64,000 bases of DNA from Schistocephalus solidus. Lineage: Eukaryota; Platyhelminthes; Cestoda; Diphyllobothriidea; Diphyllobothriidae. The stretch is taken from assembly GCA_017591395.1 (NCBI GenBank), contig WEDG01006506.1, positions 62,001-126,000 on the forward strand, given 5' to 3'. The notes under the pieces were generated by a model. That model was not told the origin of the DNA. It did not search any database and saw only the letters and a list, made by a program, of their open reading frames with translations. Below, one piece after another: positions 1-11,600 of this stretch. Both the position numbers and the translations under genes were made by a program. Every line of letters starts with the position of its first letter. Positions within the stretch are counted from its first letter, which is position 1.

Positions 1-162
1 GACAGTAAATCAATAGGTAAACGGCTGTTAGCACGCTAATCAACACTTGAATTTGTGTTCTGTAACCAGCCCTTTATTTGCAAGTTAAACCTGGTTTTTA
101 TAGTAGAGGAGTTTGGCAGACTTGAATAATTCTTTTAACCCACTTATTAAAAAATCGGGAGC

Positions 163-245
163 CTCGGCGGGATTCGAACGCAGTCCAGCAAGGGGAAGGC
201 TTTAGAACACCCATCGCTCTAGCCAACTCAGCTACGAGGCCCCAC
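163..245 (-). repeat. tRNA-like unit (tRNA-derived SINE head or tRNA pseudogene)
   Basis: On the minus strand GCCTCG near the start can pair with CGAGGC at the end, like an acceptor stem. A D-arm-like GTAGCTGAGTTGGCTAGAGC (A box) and a B-box-like GTTCGAATCCC are present. The T stem has mismatches and I cannot fold a convincing anticodon stem, so this is probably not a working tRNA. A diverged relative sits at 2160-2260. Confidence 0.5.
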
Positions 246-2159
246 CGGTTTTTATAGGTAAAAGTGTGGCTTCATTTGCATAATTCTGCTTGTCCAGAAT
301 GGTTTTAAAATTGGACTAAGATAACATCGATGTAGTGCATCAATTTTTGACACTTGAAAAGTTCTACAAGTATTCGGTGCTGCAATTTTAACCAAGGATA
401 TAAACGATGCTTGATCACGAATCACCTTAAGCATCCTAACTAACTACCTAAATTGCTTCCACTGGGCAAAGTTAGTTTACTATTCGTTACATACGGCTAT
501 TCCGAAGCTTGGAAATCGTGAGAAGTACTGCACTTAGGAAACTTTTCTTATACTGTGAGTGGAAAATGGAACCTTGCAGAAACAGCAGTTTTTGACTAAG
601 TTAACCAGCAAGCTCGCGAACCCTCCTGCATGTACAGAATGTACCTGAGCTTGTCAAAAGACAGCTTAAAAACACCAGATACAAATAGCGCACAAGCCTA
701 CAGCAAATGTGCGCACCCAGCTTGTACATCTAAAGACAGGGTTGACAATAACAAAAGAAAAAAGTCTGAAGAATATTGTGTACTAGTTGTCATGCCGTCT
801 ATTGTGGTTAAACTAGAAATATATTTCCACCCGTATACATAAACATCAGTTAGCGGTGATGAGATGAAACCCCTTATCTCAGATAGCCACGGACACACTG
901 GACATAGGATACATATTTGAGTGGGAAGATACCCACATCGTTGGTGCCTGCCCAACAAGGAAGGGCAGCAAAGTTCTGGAGGCAATGCACTCTGACGACG
1001 CATGTGTTAATAGGCATATCGATTAAGATGCAAATTACAAATTTCTTAAGGTCAAGTGGGAGCGAACACAGCCACGATCGATCGGATAAAGTAAAGCATT
1101 GGAAGCCTTTCGGCTCAACCTTCAACCAACCACAGAAGCTGAAGGCGAACTGGGGTAACAGACTCTAAAATTTCCCGAAGAACTTCAGCTTATTTTAATT
1201 AAATTTCTTGGTAGGCCAATATTTTAATAACTAACCTATGTATGGGAAGCCTTTCAGATGTGTTTATGCGTCCCAAGCAATAGTGTGGGCTTTGCAAACT
1301 GCAGAATAATTTAAACTAGGTAAAACAATTAGCTAATCAGAGTGGCGGCTGCATAGCGATGCAAAAATATTTTCGAGAAAACAAGAACACCTCTGGCTGT
1401 CATTTTGTACTTATCTACCATTGTTGATCTCTATTCTATCTGCTGATCCTATATCTCAGATATAATAATTTAAGCGGAAGATATTAATTGTATTGAGGAT
1501 TCAGTCGAACGTATAAAAACGGATAAGGATTAAATTACAATTTCCAACAGTTTAATTTCCTGTCTAACAGTTTTAGATTCCTCCCTCAAAGACGAATGCT
1601 CCGTAACTGTGCTGATAAGAAAATTAACCGAATTTGTTAGCTAGCCTTAAGTGGAACATTTGAAGCTACTTGCTAATACATGTGAACAGTTATACAGATT
1701 AATGAATATTTTTCTTTACCAGGGAAGAAATGAAGGAACTTACTTCATTTAAGTGATATGGGTGCTTATTTTAGCTAAGACGAAGAAAGCCATAGAAAGG
1801 TGCGTTAAAAAATTGTGCACTATCTCCATACAAAAGAATTGCATTGTGTGATGGAAGAAATGCATGATCACAGTTTGGTGCCAAAATGACGGGTGTCTGT
1901 GTCCGTTACAATCGTTTTTAAAACAACTGAAATGTGAAAGCCTCAGGTGTGCGCATGACTCAGAAATGAAACTGCAACATTCAGTCAAGGGCTCGCGTGT
2001 CTCTGTTGAATATAAACAGTATAGAAAGTATAGCGAAAACAATGATCAGCTGTTATTGGAAGAGGCACCGATGCAGTATCTTGATAAATGTCCGCCCGAT
2101 AGTTACGATTTTTGGAAGCTTTCTATTATACATTCATTTGACCCACTTTTAATAAATGC
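246..2159. other. Non-coding stretch, nothing recognised
   Basis: AT-rich sequence that should be intron of the Ca2+ pump gene, downstream of its last visible exon. I looked on the minus strand for the next expected pump exon (helices M8-M10) and did not find it. Short open frames here show no family resemblance. Confidence 0.5.
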
Positions 2160-2260
2160 AGCAGTCTCGGTGGGATTCGAGCCCACGCCAGCAAGGGGAA
2201 GACTTTAGTACAGTCAAGGCTTCAGTCAACGGGATTCTGAGCCCCTCACCTAGAACCGTG
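2160..2260 (-). repeat. tRNA-like unit, diverged copy of 163-245
   Basis: Read on the plus strand it shares the order 'TCTCGGTGGGATTCGAGCC ... CCAGCAAGGGGAAG.CTTTAG' with the unit at 163-245. The B-box-like element is kept but the 5' half has decayed. Two copies 2 kb apart that share non-tRNA bases point to a dispersed tRNA-derived repeat. Confidence 0.45.
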
Positions 2261-2430
2261 ATTCTACTCACACTTTGGTCACATACTTCCTATACTAAGC
2301 CGAGCAATTGAGAGAGCGAAAGGACTTGTTTTAATGATTTTAAGATTAGTATTTTGCTATAGAGGCTAGCGCGTAGTGCTCCCGACTCTAAAATAAAATA
2401 AAAAAGAAGAGGTGGAAATCAAAATTTTAC

Positions 2431-2644
2431 CTGCCCAAAGAAGGAGGAATATCACGGCTATTTGGTAAATTGCCTGACCGAGGATAAATTTCATCATTTT
2501 TCGGCTGATTAGGGGCTTAGTACGTCCGTAGGGTGCCCTCTTTAAGAGTTCTTCAGTTGGCGTCTCAGTTGCTAGCGCTAGAGAGGCCAATGTATCCATT
2601 ATCAGATTGACCCATAGCATCTGAACGGCTCGTAGCGGACTATC
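2431..2644 (-). CDS. PMCA: PMCA exon 13 (M6 and M7), last exon in window
   Basis: Residues 842-912. [20 protein letters not shown] is M6, with Asn854 and Asp858 as the expected Ca2+ ligands. [20 protein letters not shown] then [13 protein letters not shown] is M7. Acceptor GTTTTAG|GATAG, donor GGGCAG|GTAAAA, phase 1. The following exon, expected to start the M7-M8 loop, is not found down to position 1. Confidence 0.96.
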
Positions 2645-5600
2645 CTAAAACATCAAACGATATTTATTTGACAATGCCGTTAACCAAAGCATTTTATTAA
2701 TTAACCCAAAGCACAGAAAAAAAGATAACTGACAGATGTAAAAGAGTTTAGATTACTTTCAGGTTATTAACTTGAATACGCTTCACAGGGTCCTTCTAAG
2801 ACTACGAACAATAAAAGTTGTGCCTTCCCTAAAGACTGAATGCAAGTTGTGGGTTTGCTTTGAAATAGCACAAAGAAGGAGGCCTGTAACCTTTTTGCAT
2901 ATTCGTTTAGCCAGTGGCCTACGGCGAACATAAATAGTCCAGTCATTGATTTTACGGAGGTATGTACAGGATTAAATTTCAGGTCCCTTTGCAGTTAATC
3001 AAAAACATGGTAAAAACAGCTAAAAAAATAGATACTTAGCGTCCTTTTCAGTTATTCTATTCTTGGAACAGTAAGCGGATTTTTGTAATGTTTTGGTTAA
3101 ATATTTGTGCACTATTTGGATGGATGTAGTGAATAACTGAACAGCGGACTAATATAAAGGCCAATTGGAGTCCACGCCCATGTCTAAAATTTACTGGTCA
3201 GTTTGCTTGGCCATATCTGGCTAGAAGCTCTTATGTTTTGTCTCTGTCTCCCATTCGGGTTTCCCTTTAAGTAAACTGCACAAATGGACTTTGTAGGACA
3301 TTGTGGAGCCTGCGATCGTTCAAGTAATCAGGCCACCACTCAGGAATGCCCTTAAAGTTCCGACTACAGAACCAAATTCATACATGAAGCATGGTATGCA
3401 TTGCAAGTAAAGTTAATTTGAATTATTGGAGATTAAAGTTTTGTTCTTCTGCTATGATTATTTCGTGTGAAATTTACAAGGCATGAAAATTGGTAAATTA
3501 TTATTAGTTCAAGTTGTTTTAGCTTTGCTCTATGGAGCGGGGTTACCCGAGCAACAGTTTTAAAACCCTATAATTAAAAACCGCCCTTCCCGCCTAGTCT
3601 GTGGGTATGCAAACGGTACAAAATAAAACATTTTTGTGATTTTTGGGTAAAAACAGATTCATATTGACACTATCTTATTAATTAATTTTGAAAATATGTA
3701 TTGCACTATGCTTCCATTAACGGGCTTCCTCAAATGATGGAGTCAGCTCTGAAAACTGCGATCGCTACAAGTTTCAACGATCAACTGGACTATATCTACT
3801 CGCTAGACTGTCCTCAGCCTTCTACTTGAGTCACTTTTACCAAAATGTGTACTTAAGATGAGAAGTGGATACCTGCTTCTAAGATTAATCATTGATAAGA
3901 TGTGCTTATTCAGCGCAGAGAGCTTGTCAATACAGAGCAATTAGCATTTGACCCTCCTTTTAAAGTTTTGTCAAATACTGTCAAACACCAAACCCGCTGG
4001 TGATCATGAGAGATAAGAACTGAAGGACTTTGGGATTTAATTCACTGTTCATTCTGGAGCCCAAACAACGAGGTAATCATCGGCTGGCAAAAAACTTTCG
4101 GCTACAGCAAAAGACAAATAAGGTAAGGATGCCTTGTATGGCCGCCTTAACAGGAGATGGAATTGTTCACAATACATGTGGCTTTGCGCTAAATTCTAAG
4201 GAAATTATGTCTACGATTAAAATGGGGGTTAGAGTTAAGTTTAGGTTTCGGTTTCATTTTGGGGTTAAGGTCAGAGTTGGGGATAGGGCAATATAAGGCT
4301 AAGGGTTGAGGTTATTATCGTGTTTACTGTAGGTTCGAGGTTTCGGTTAGTGCTCTGGTTCACATTAAATTTATAACTCAGTTTTAGGTTATGGTTAATG
4401 TCAGCACCCTTCCTGAAATTGACCGTAAGGTCACCTATTTTAAGTGGGCAGGATTGTCCCTATTCCCGTGTCCTGTTATGGCGGCTATACAAGGCAAGAA
4501 AATTAGGGGAAATAAATAGAATTTACCAGTGGTACTAAGGACGTGCTTCTCTAACAGTAGGAAGTAAATCGACAGACCGGACGAGTGAGTTCGTCTAGCG
4601 ATCATTGAGCGTTCGTCACCGTACGTAAATTTTCCCGATCTAAACCGGCAAGACAACGAGCACGTGGCGCATTGGGTTAGAGCGTTAGACATATTGTCAA
4701 AAGGTCGCATGTTCGAGCCTAGGGTTATGCACCGCCCGTGGTGAGGTATGCCTGGCTGATGACGGCTAATGAGCCAGAAATAGTCATTCTAGTCTCCCAA
4801 AGCAGAACGGGCCGATTGAGTTCTGTTAGCCATCAGTGAGCGTTCGCCAACGAAAGTACATCGACTGAAATTTGCTTGATACAATTTTTAATTCAAAAAT
4901 CACTGGTATAGCCTACGAATGACCTCTCACTAACAACAACAACAGCAACAACAACAAAAACAGGGCTTGTCATCAAATATACTTTCAGAAAAATAGGCCT
5001 GCATCCGCTATGTGTTAAACAATAACGAAGAACTTACGGTGATAAAGCAGGCTCCGACAAAGGCGACGACAACAGCAACAACGTTGACAGTGAGTTGAAA
5101 TTGGAGAAACTTTGCGATTGAATCGTAAACATTACGACCCCACATTACTGCCTTAACGATGCTGGTAAAGTTGTCGTCTGTAATGATAATATCAGAGGCC
5201 TCCTTAGCCACATCAGTGCCTGTTAAGCCCATGGCGAAACCGACATCGGCTCTTTTGAGCGCTGGTGCGTCATTTGTGCCATCACCGGTCACAGCAACCA
5301 CTTCTCGGTTATTGCGCAAATGACTGCCTATTATGCCGTCCACCAGCATGTACTTATCCTGCGGCGAAGAGCGAGCCAAAACGCGAAGTTTTGGCCAAAC
5401 CTGAAAGCAAATCCGAAGTTAGTTCTGTTTTGAAGTAGGTTGGAAAATCTTCAGAACAGGAAGGTTGGAAAGAATGCTAAAGTATAGCTGAGGGCGTATT
5501 ATTAGGTTGTGTGCATTCACAGAACAGTACAATGCTGTTTCCCAAGCATTAAGAGGTATTTTGTAGGCTGAGGTTCTTTGGTTTTAGTACGTGTAAAATC

Positions 5601-8600
5601 TGGAATCGGGTTTAATAAAAAGTTTTTGTATGAACGAAACGAAATGCAGGTAACCACTAAACGTCACATTTCGAGCTATTGTTTTCCGTCAGCCTGTCTT
5701 CACTTTTTCACCTGAAGTCAAGTTTTAACACTATCTACTCATTACTGTCGCTTTCAAAACATAAAAGTTTTCCAGTGTTCCTAAATCGCCCTGGTGAAGC
5801 CGGCTTTGGATATGGAAGTAACAACTAACCTCATGCATATCAAAGGCAGGACTGCGGCATGACGTCCTTTACCCACCATAAACTAACATTTAGTTAGATC
5901 TTAGATCCATGCACTTAGAGTTTTACAACCTCTTTTTAGATTGGCTGCTAAATCCGCTGCTGCAACCCTCCCCCCATGCAGTAATGATTTCTGCGGCAGT
6001 TGACGTCATCTTATTTCAAAGGGGTAGGATGTTTCCTATCTCCCTGCGCTTTGATGATCATCATAACCTTTCATACCCCCTCCTCGTTCGGACTCTAAGT
6101 AGACTGTGATCGATCGCGGTTTGGTTCCTCTTATCTGGACACTTTGACGGTTGTTACTACTGGTATCCAAAACATATTAGGATCGCGCCTGCAAACCTAT
6201 AGCCCCATCCAGTTTCAGAATTCAGCCTTGACATAGAACCTTTCTTACCCCTACGTACTCTCAACTGCAGGGCTGCCCTGTACCACACACATTTACTTTC
6301 CACGAGCGGCAGTTTTTTCTCCTTAACTAAATCACGGGGAGCATGACTCTTCAGTCTCTGGAGCTGGGTCGACGGAACTACTGCCCACAACGTCAGACAT
6401 CTAATAAACCCCTCTCGATTAAAGCCTTTTCTTCCTTTCACGTCCATTTTGTCTTTTCAAACAAATTTCAAGTTTTTTTACTGTCCACTGACCTTATTAC
6501 ACAAAACTGCCTAGTTGATAAACGCGAACTTAACCTTGCACAGTGGTTGTTTAGTCGTTCTAAACTTCATTCGAAAATGATTTTTGATTAAACATGACGG
6601 CACCTTTATGGATACTAAATAAAGCAATTCATTCATTTACTAAACTTAGGGGGAGAATATCTGGACGAATGTTGCTGTACGCCCGCTTGTGCCCAAACTA
6701 TGTAAAAATACTCAGAAACCTGCTCAATGACAAAATTAATATCAACGATACGATGATTATTGGAACTAATGGGCTACGTGACCCTGACCCCGTGCTGTGG
6801 TAACACAATATGCCTGCTAGGCTATTCAATGAAAAAAATACCCTTTATTATTAGTTGTGGACATGTGCAATCACCCCCTGAACCTAGATAAAGAAATTCC
6901 GACAGCGTGTGCTCTTCGTCAGTAATGAGTAGATATTTTCTGTCTGCCTATTTTTCGGATCTCTGACTCAGGCTTGCAGTAAATCAACACTCAAAGCTCA
7001 GCTCCCATTCTACCCTCAATCACGATTATTCATGTGAATTCTCCAATAAACACAATATGGTGATCAGCCCATCGAAAGAAGCGAAGCAGTCGATGACTGA
7101 TTAGCTTACTTATGACAAAGGGGTATTTTACCAACCTCACTGCCTTGATCTAAAATCCGACCTCAGTGGCCAACAGGGTAGAAAAGAAACCTGGTAGAAA
7201 GCAGATGGAATATTCATATCATTCTACGCATACAAACTTCCCCTAGACTGATTTACTCCAAATTAGCGATAAGCTTCAGAGGAAATTAAAAAACCAAAAC
7301 TTTTGAAGCTGCAGTATCTGCCAGAAAGGGAATTTTGGGGGACCTACTGATGACCCGGACCCCTCGCAAATGCGTCAGACAGCGGCACAATGCCAGCAAG
7401 ACGCGTTAGTGGGCTTTAGCTAGTACCTGCGCTGTCAATATAGCGTAGCCTGCTATCGGCTGCATGTTGGCAGCTAAAATAATATTATGCAGCTATTTCG
7501 TTGTGGCTGATCGAAATCGATCCCAATACTTCAAATCTGCGCCCGTAAAACTTCAAATAGACTGACCTACACCAAGGTAGCAATAAAATTCTAAGAAATA
7601 AAAAAGCAACAATGAAAATGATCTACTGAATTTAAGGTATGGAATGGGCGGACCGGATCAAGCTGAATCAAAAAGACAGGTGGAATCAACATGTGTTTTG
7701 ACAACATGATCAACATCCGCTGGAATACCTGCTAAACGCTGTTCATGGGTCTAACACAACTGCCCACATTCTAGATTTGCATCTCTGTTCATGATACCCG
7801 GAAAATTCCTAGTACCAAAATTGATAAGGATTCTTCACGCTCTAAGAGTAACAGTTGACCTCTGAAACAACATGGCATCGCAAGAGGACGGCATCCCCGA
7901 TGAAGTTAATAAATTTCATATTAAAACTTTCCCCATGGCTCCATGCAACAATTGAAAAACCTCGGGAAAAGCTGGGTTTCCACCTGTTTAATTGATATAT
8001 TGAACAGATATTCGGACCACAGTGAGTTCTTGAATTCTGTCATGACTACTGACGGCCGCTTGTCATGTTGATATCGCCGCATCGTTTGAACCAATTCATC
8101 GTAATTCCCAAAAACTTTGATGAAGCTAGACGCGTTTCGGCAAAAAAACACCTTTGTTACCCAGGCCTACTATCGCTTTGCGAGGGAGTGAATTTTGGTT
8201 CAAAAGATTATCTCTTAGCGCTCTGATATTCAATTTGTCTGCTTAAGAGGTTCTCTTCTGTCGCTCGTATTGCTCAACTATTTCATTGAATAAATTCTCG
8301 GAAGAGCCTCACGAACATTTGAATATGATGGATTGTTACTCGGGCAGACGGATAACTGACTGCCCTGTTAAGGTCAAGTGATATCGTCAAAAGGAACTGT
8401 GTTATGTATCTTTTATATGTAGTCTTCGCAGTCAGCCCAACCTGTGTTTATATGGAATGGCCGACTGGCTGTCTGAGAACCAGTCTGTTATGGCTCCTGA
8501 CGTCTGACACTCTCACACATGTGAGATCCATGCCCTCCATCCCCTTTGTGTGAAATCTTGAGGCTTTTGTTTGATGAACAGGTCGTTTACGTCGTACGGG

Positions 8601-11600
8601 TAGATGAGGTCATTAAATAGATCAACGTCTGCACCCATTCCCCACACTAGTCCGCAGACAGGCTCGAACGATAGCTCGGGTTTAAGAATATGAATAGTGA
8701 GTTAGGTCCATGGCTGAGCGCATTTTCATCCTTATAAAAGAGTTGACGCGTTTGGAGCTATCATGGTGCGCTATTAGCTACGGCTTAGAATGTTGCCAAC
8801 TGATAGGATAACTCGGACTGGGCGGTCGGTCTAGTGTGTTTGCATGGAGTGTTTGACTGGCGGACTGAGAGTCGGGCTGCAATGTCTCCTTCTTAATATG
8901 GCCTTTATGGCGCTTCCACTTCTGGGGATCCAAGCTAGGTGTGCCGACACGCGTAGAGGCAGTTCCAGCCACGCCAACCACCTACGCCTTCCCGCCTCCG
9001 CGTATGGTCTTCTTGGTCATGACTGTGGGCATGGATGGGTAGGAAAAGAGAGAGAGAGCGCGGTAGATGCAACGCAAGTCTGCGTTCATGCTCGGGTGAA
9101 GGAGGTGGATGGGGTGCGGTAAAGGCAGACTAAAGTCTATTACCATCATAAGCCCAATTATGCGCAATCCACCTTCCCTACACCACAATGCTGTGAAGCC
9201 CACGGTGAATTGGGTCGAAATCGACCGTCGGACTGTCTAACTATCCGGTCTCCGTTAGAAGAGAAGACAGTAAGTTGAAGTTTCCAAGTCTAGAACCGCA
9301 GATTACAATGAGCAAAAGAGCACAATTCACTACTTCACTGAAGCCGGTTGAATCGAATCCGACCACATGCACTCCAATTATGGTCCATAGTTAACAAATG
9401 CCATGTCAATCTGAATAACTAAGCAAGGATTAATATTCTTACATAGAAAAGGCTTTCATGAATGCAGCTGTGAAGTGACAATATTGATTTAAACCATGCT
9501 AATTCGAAAGATACATAGGCATACAAGAGGTTCTTTGATCACATTTTTTTTGTTTCCAGCTTTCTTTGAATTTTAAGTATCGTTATTCCTAAGATTTTGT
9601 GGCAGAAAAAGTGCTGGCTCACCGCATCAAGCAGTCCTTGAGAAACATGACCTGTTAATGGGTGTCGGATGCGTCGGTTAAATTCCCTGCCGTCCATCAC
9701 AGCGTCCGGGCTATCCCTGGCTCTATTGTTCAAAATTCCACACTTAATGGCTATGGATTTTGCAGTCTCCATGTTGTCACCGGTGACCATGCGGACTGTT
9801 ATTCCGGCCCGTTGGCAGTTTCTGATAGCCAAAGGAACTTCTGATCTCACAGGATCTTCTATGCCAACGACACAAAGAAGAATCAGTCCTTGTAGCCATG
9901 CACTCTCATCGTCAATGCTTTGCTTTTCTGCTGTGCCTGTGAAACCAGAATGAGGGTGTTTTATAATTATGCTAGTTCAAGTGTTCATAAATAAAATACT
10001 ATGACGGTAAATTATGGCTGAGCGGACAACAGTGATGAAAACGGTTAAAACTTAACAGTCGACTTGCTATCTCATGAAACGTTAGCATAAATTTTGAAAT
10101 GTGTTTTCGTTTTGAAAAGGTTCCCTAAGCATAGTTGTACTAGTACTTGTCGCGCAACTTAATCCTAAGATATTTACGTCACGTCGGGAGGCTGACTTTA
10201 GACCGAGTTTCTGTCCGACCAATGAAAATACTACGTACTGGAAAAACGATTACTTAAATAGTTTGAATATTTCACATGGATTTTCAGTGCCCTTAGACAT
10301 TACAGTATATTTTATAGAAAAATACGTGAAAATAGTCTTTCTTGTGCTCAATTGATAGCAAATTAAGTCTTATTAAACATTTATGCTTGGAAAAACGGAA
10401 GCTTTTAGGTAAAGAAAATCCTTTGAAATTTCCGTTTAATTTTGATCCTGACCTCCGATTATACATACATTTGAGGTCCTCAAACTACATGCTTTATACG
10501 TTGAGTCATAGGAAATTACCTATTTCTCTAAGCTTTGATAAAGATTTCGCATGTTGCTTAGTAAATTTTGCATTTAAGGCCCATCCTTTAGTATACCTTA
10601 TAAGCAGTATTAATTGATGGGCAGATACGATGATCTATGGATAGACATTTCAATAACTTCCAAAATCTCATAATCAGAAATTTTTTAAACCAAAAGCTTT
10701 CTTTTTTGCAAATATAAAATTTGAAATGGATGTTATTGGCTACCAAGTGTGTAAACGAAAGAATATTTTCGTGGATGTTTTCTATAAAATATGGTTGAAT
10801 ATATGATGACAGTGCTAATAAATGAGAAACTTTCATACGAATTAAGTATTCATTTTTCGAGAATTAAATATTTACAGTTGGCTGGAAAGTAGGTCGTGGC
10901 TGAACTACCTTTGGGATATGAATGGGTGAGGGATTAATTTTACAACTCTACCTAAGTTTTTTTCAAACTGAAAACGCATTTGAGAACTTTGGTTGATATT
11001 TCCTGACATAGTCGATCTCCTGTATAAATCTGTCAGTTATGCGCGCGTGCAGAATTATGAAACTCGATCCATAAACGCTGCGTACTCTCATGCTGAAAAT
11101 TTTGAAATGTCGCTTTCAAAATAGAGTATAGCTCTCTCTCTCTCATGCTCGATGAAGCCGTAAAGCACAGGGCCTAATAGTGTTGTTTAAAACCAACTGC
11201 AAATGAGAATCTTATATAATTCTGTCCAAAAAACCGAAAATGCAGCTAAAAAAGCGCAATTACGAACATTTTGTGAAGCATAAGCCATCGTGTGTGCAAC
11301 AACCGAACTACAAATCAAAGGTTTTGTCTTTGATTCGCAGCCAGAAGTGGTACACTCGCAGAGATGGTCTTCGCAGATGTCGCAGATTATTATGCGAGCT
11401 GCTGGCTTTCACTTATGATCTCGCCATCGTTATAGGCAAACTAATAGAAAGCATTTGCCATGTACTGCTCCATTAACCACAAGAAATATATTACAGAAGC
11501 AGAAATCAACGGTTTCTTGAGAACTTTTCGATGCATTCAATGGTGCCCATAAAGGAAACCGTTCACGGAGAAGCCGGACATACACAAACATACATTCACA

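Noticed and set aside
163..245. Functional tRNA gene
   Set aside because: Acceptor-stem and box motifs are visible but the T stem has mismatches and no proper anticodon arm forms; a similar decayed unit at 2160 argues for a dispersed repeat.
1..2430. Final PMCA exons and C-terminal calmodulin-binding tail
   Set aside because: Searched the minus strand for the conserved FNTFVMMQLFNE-type block and the rest of the C-terminus; not present, so the gene must continue beyond position 1.
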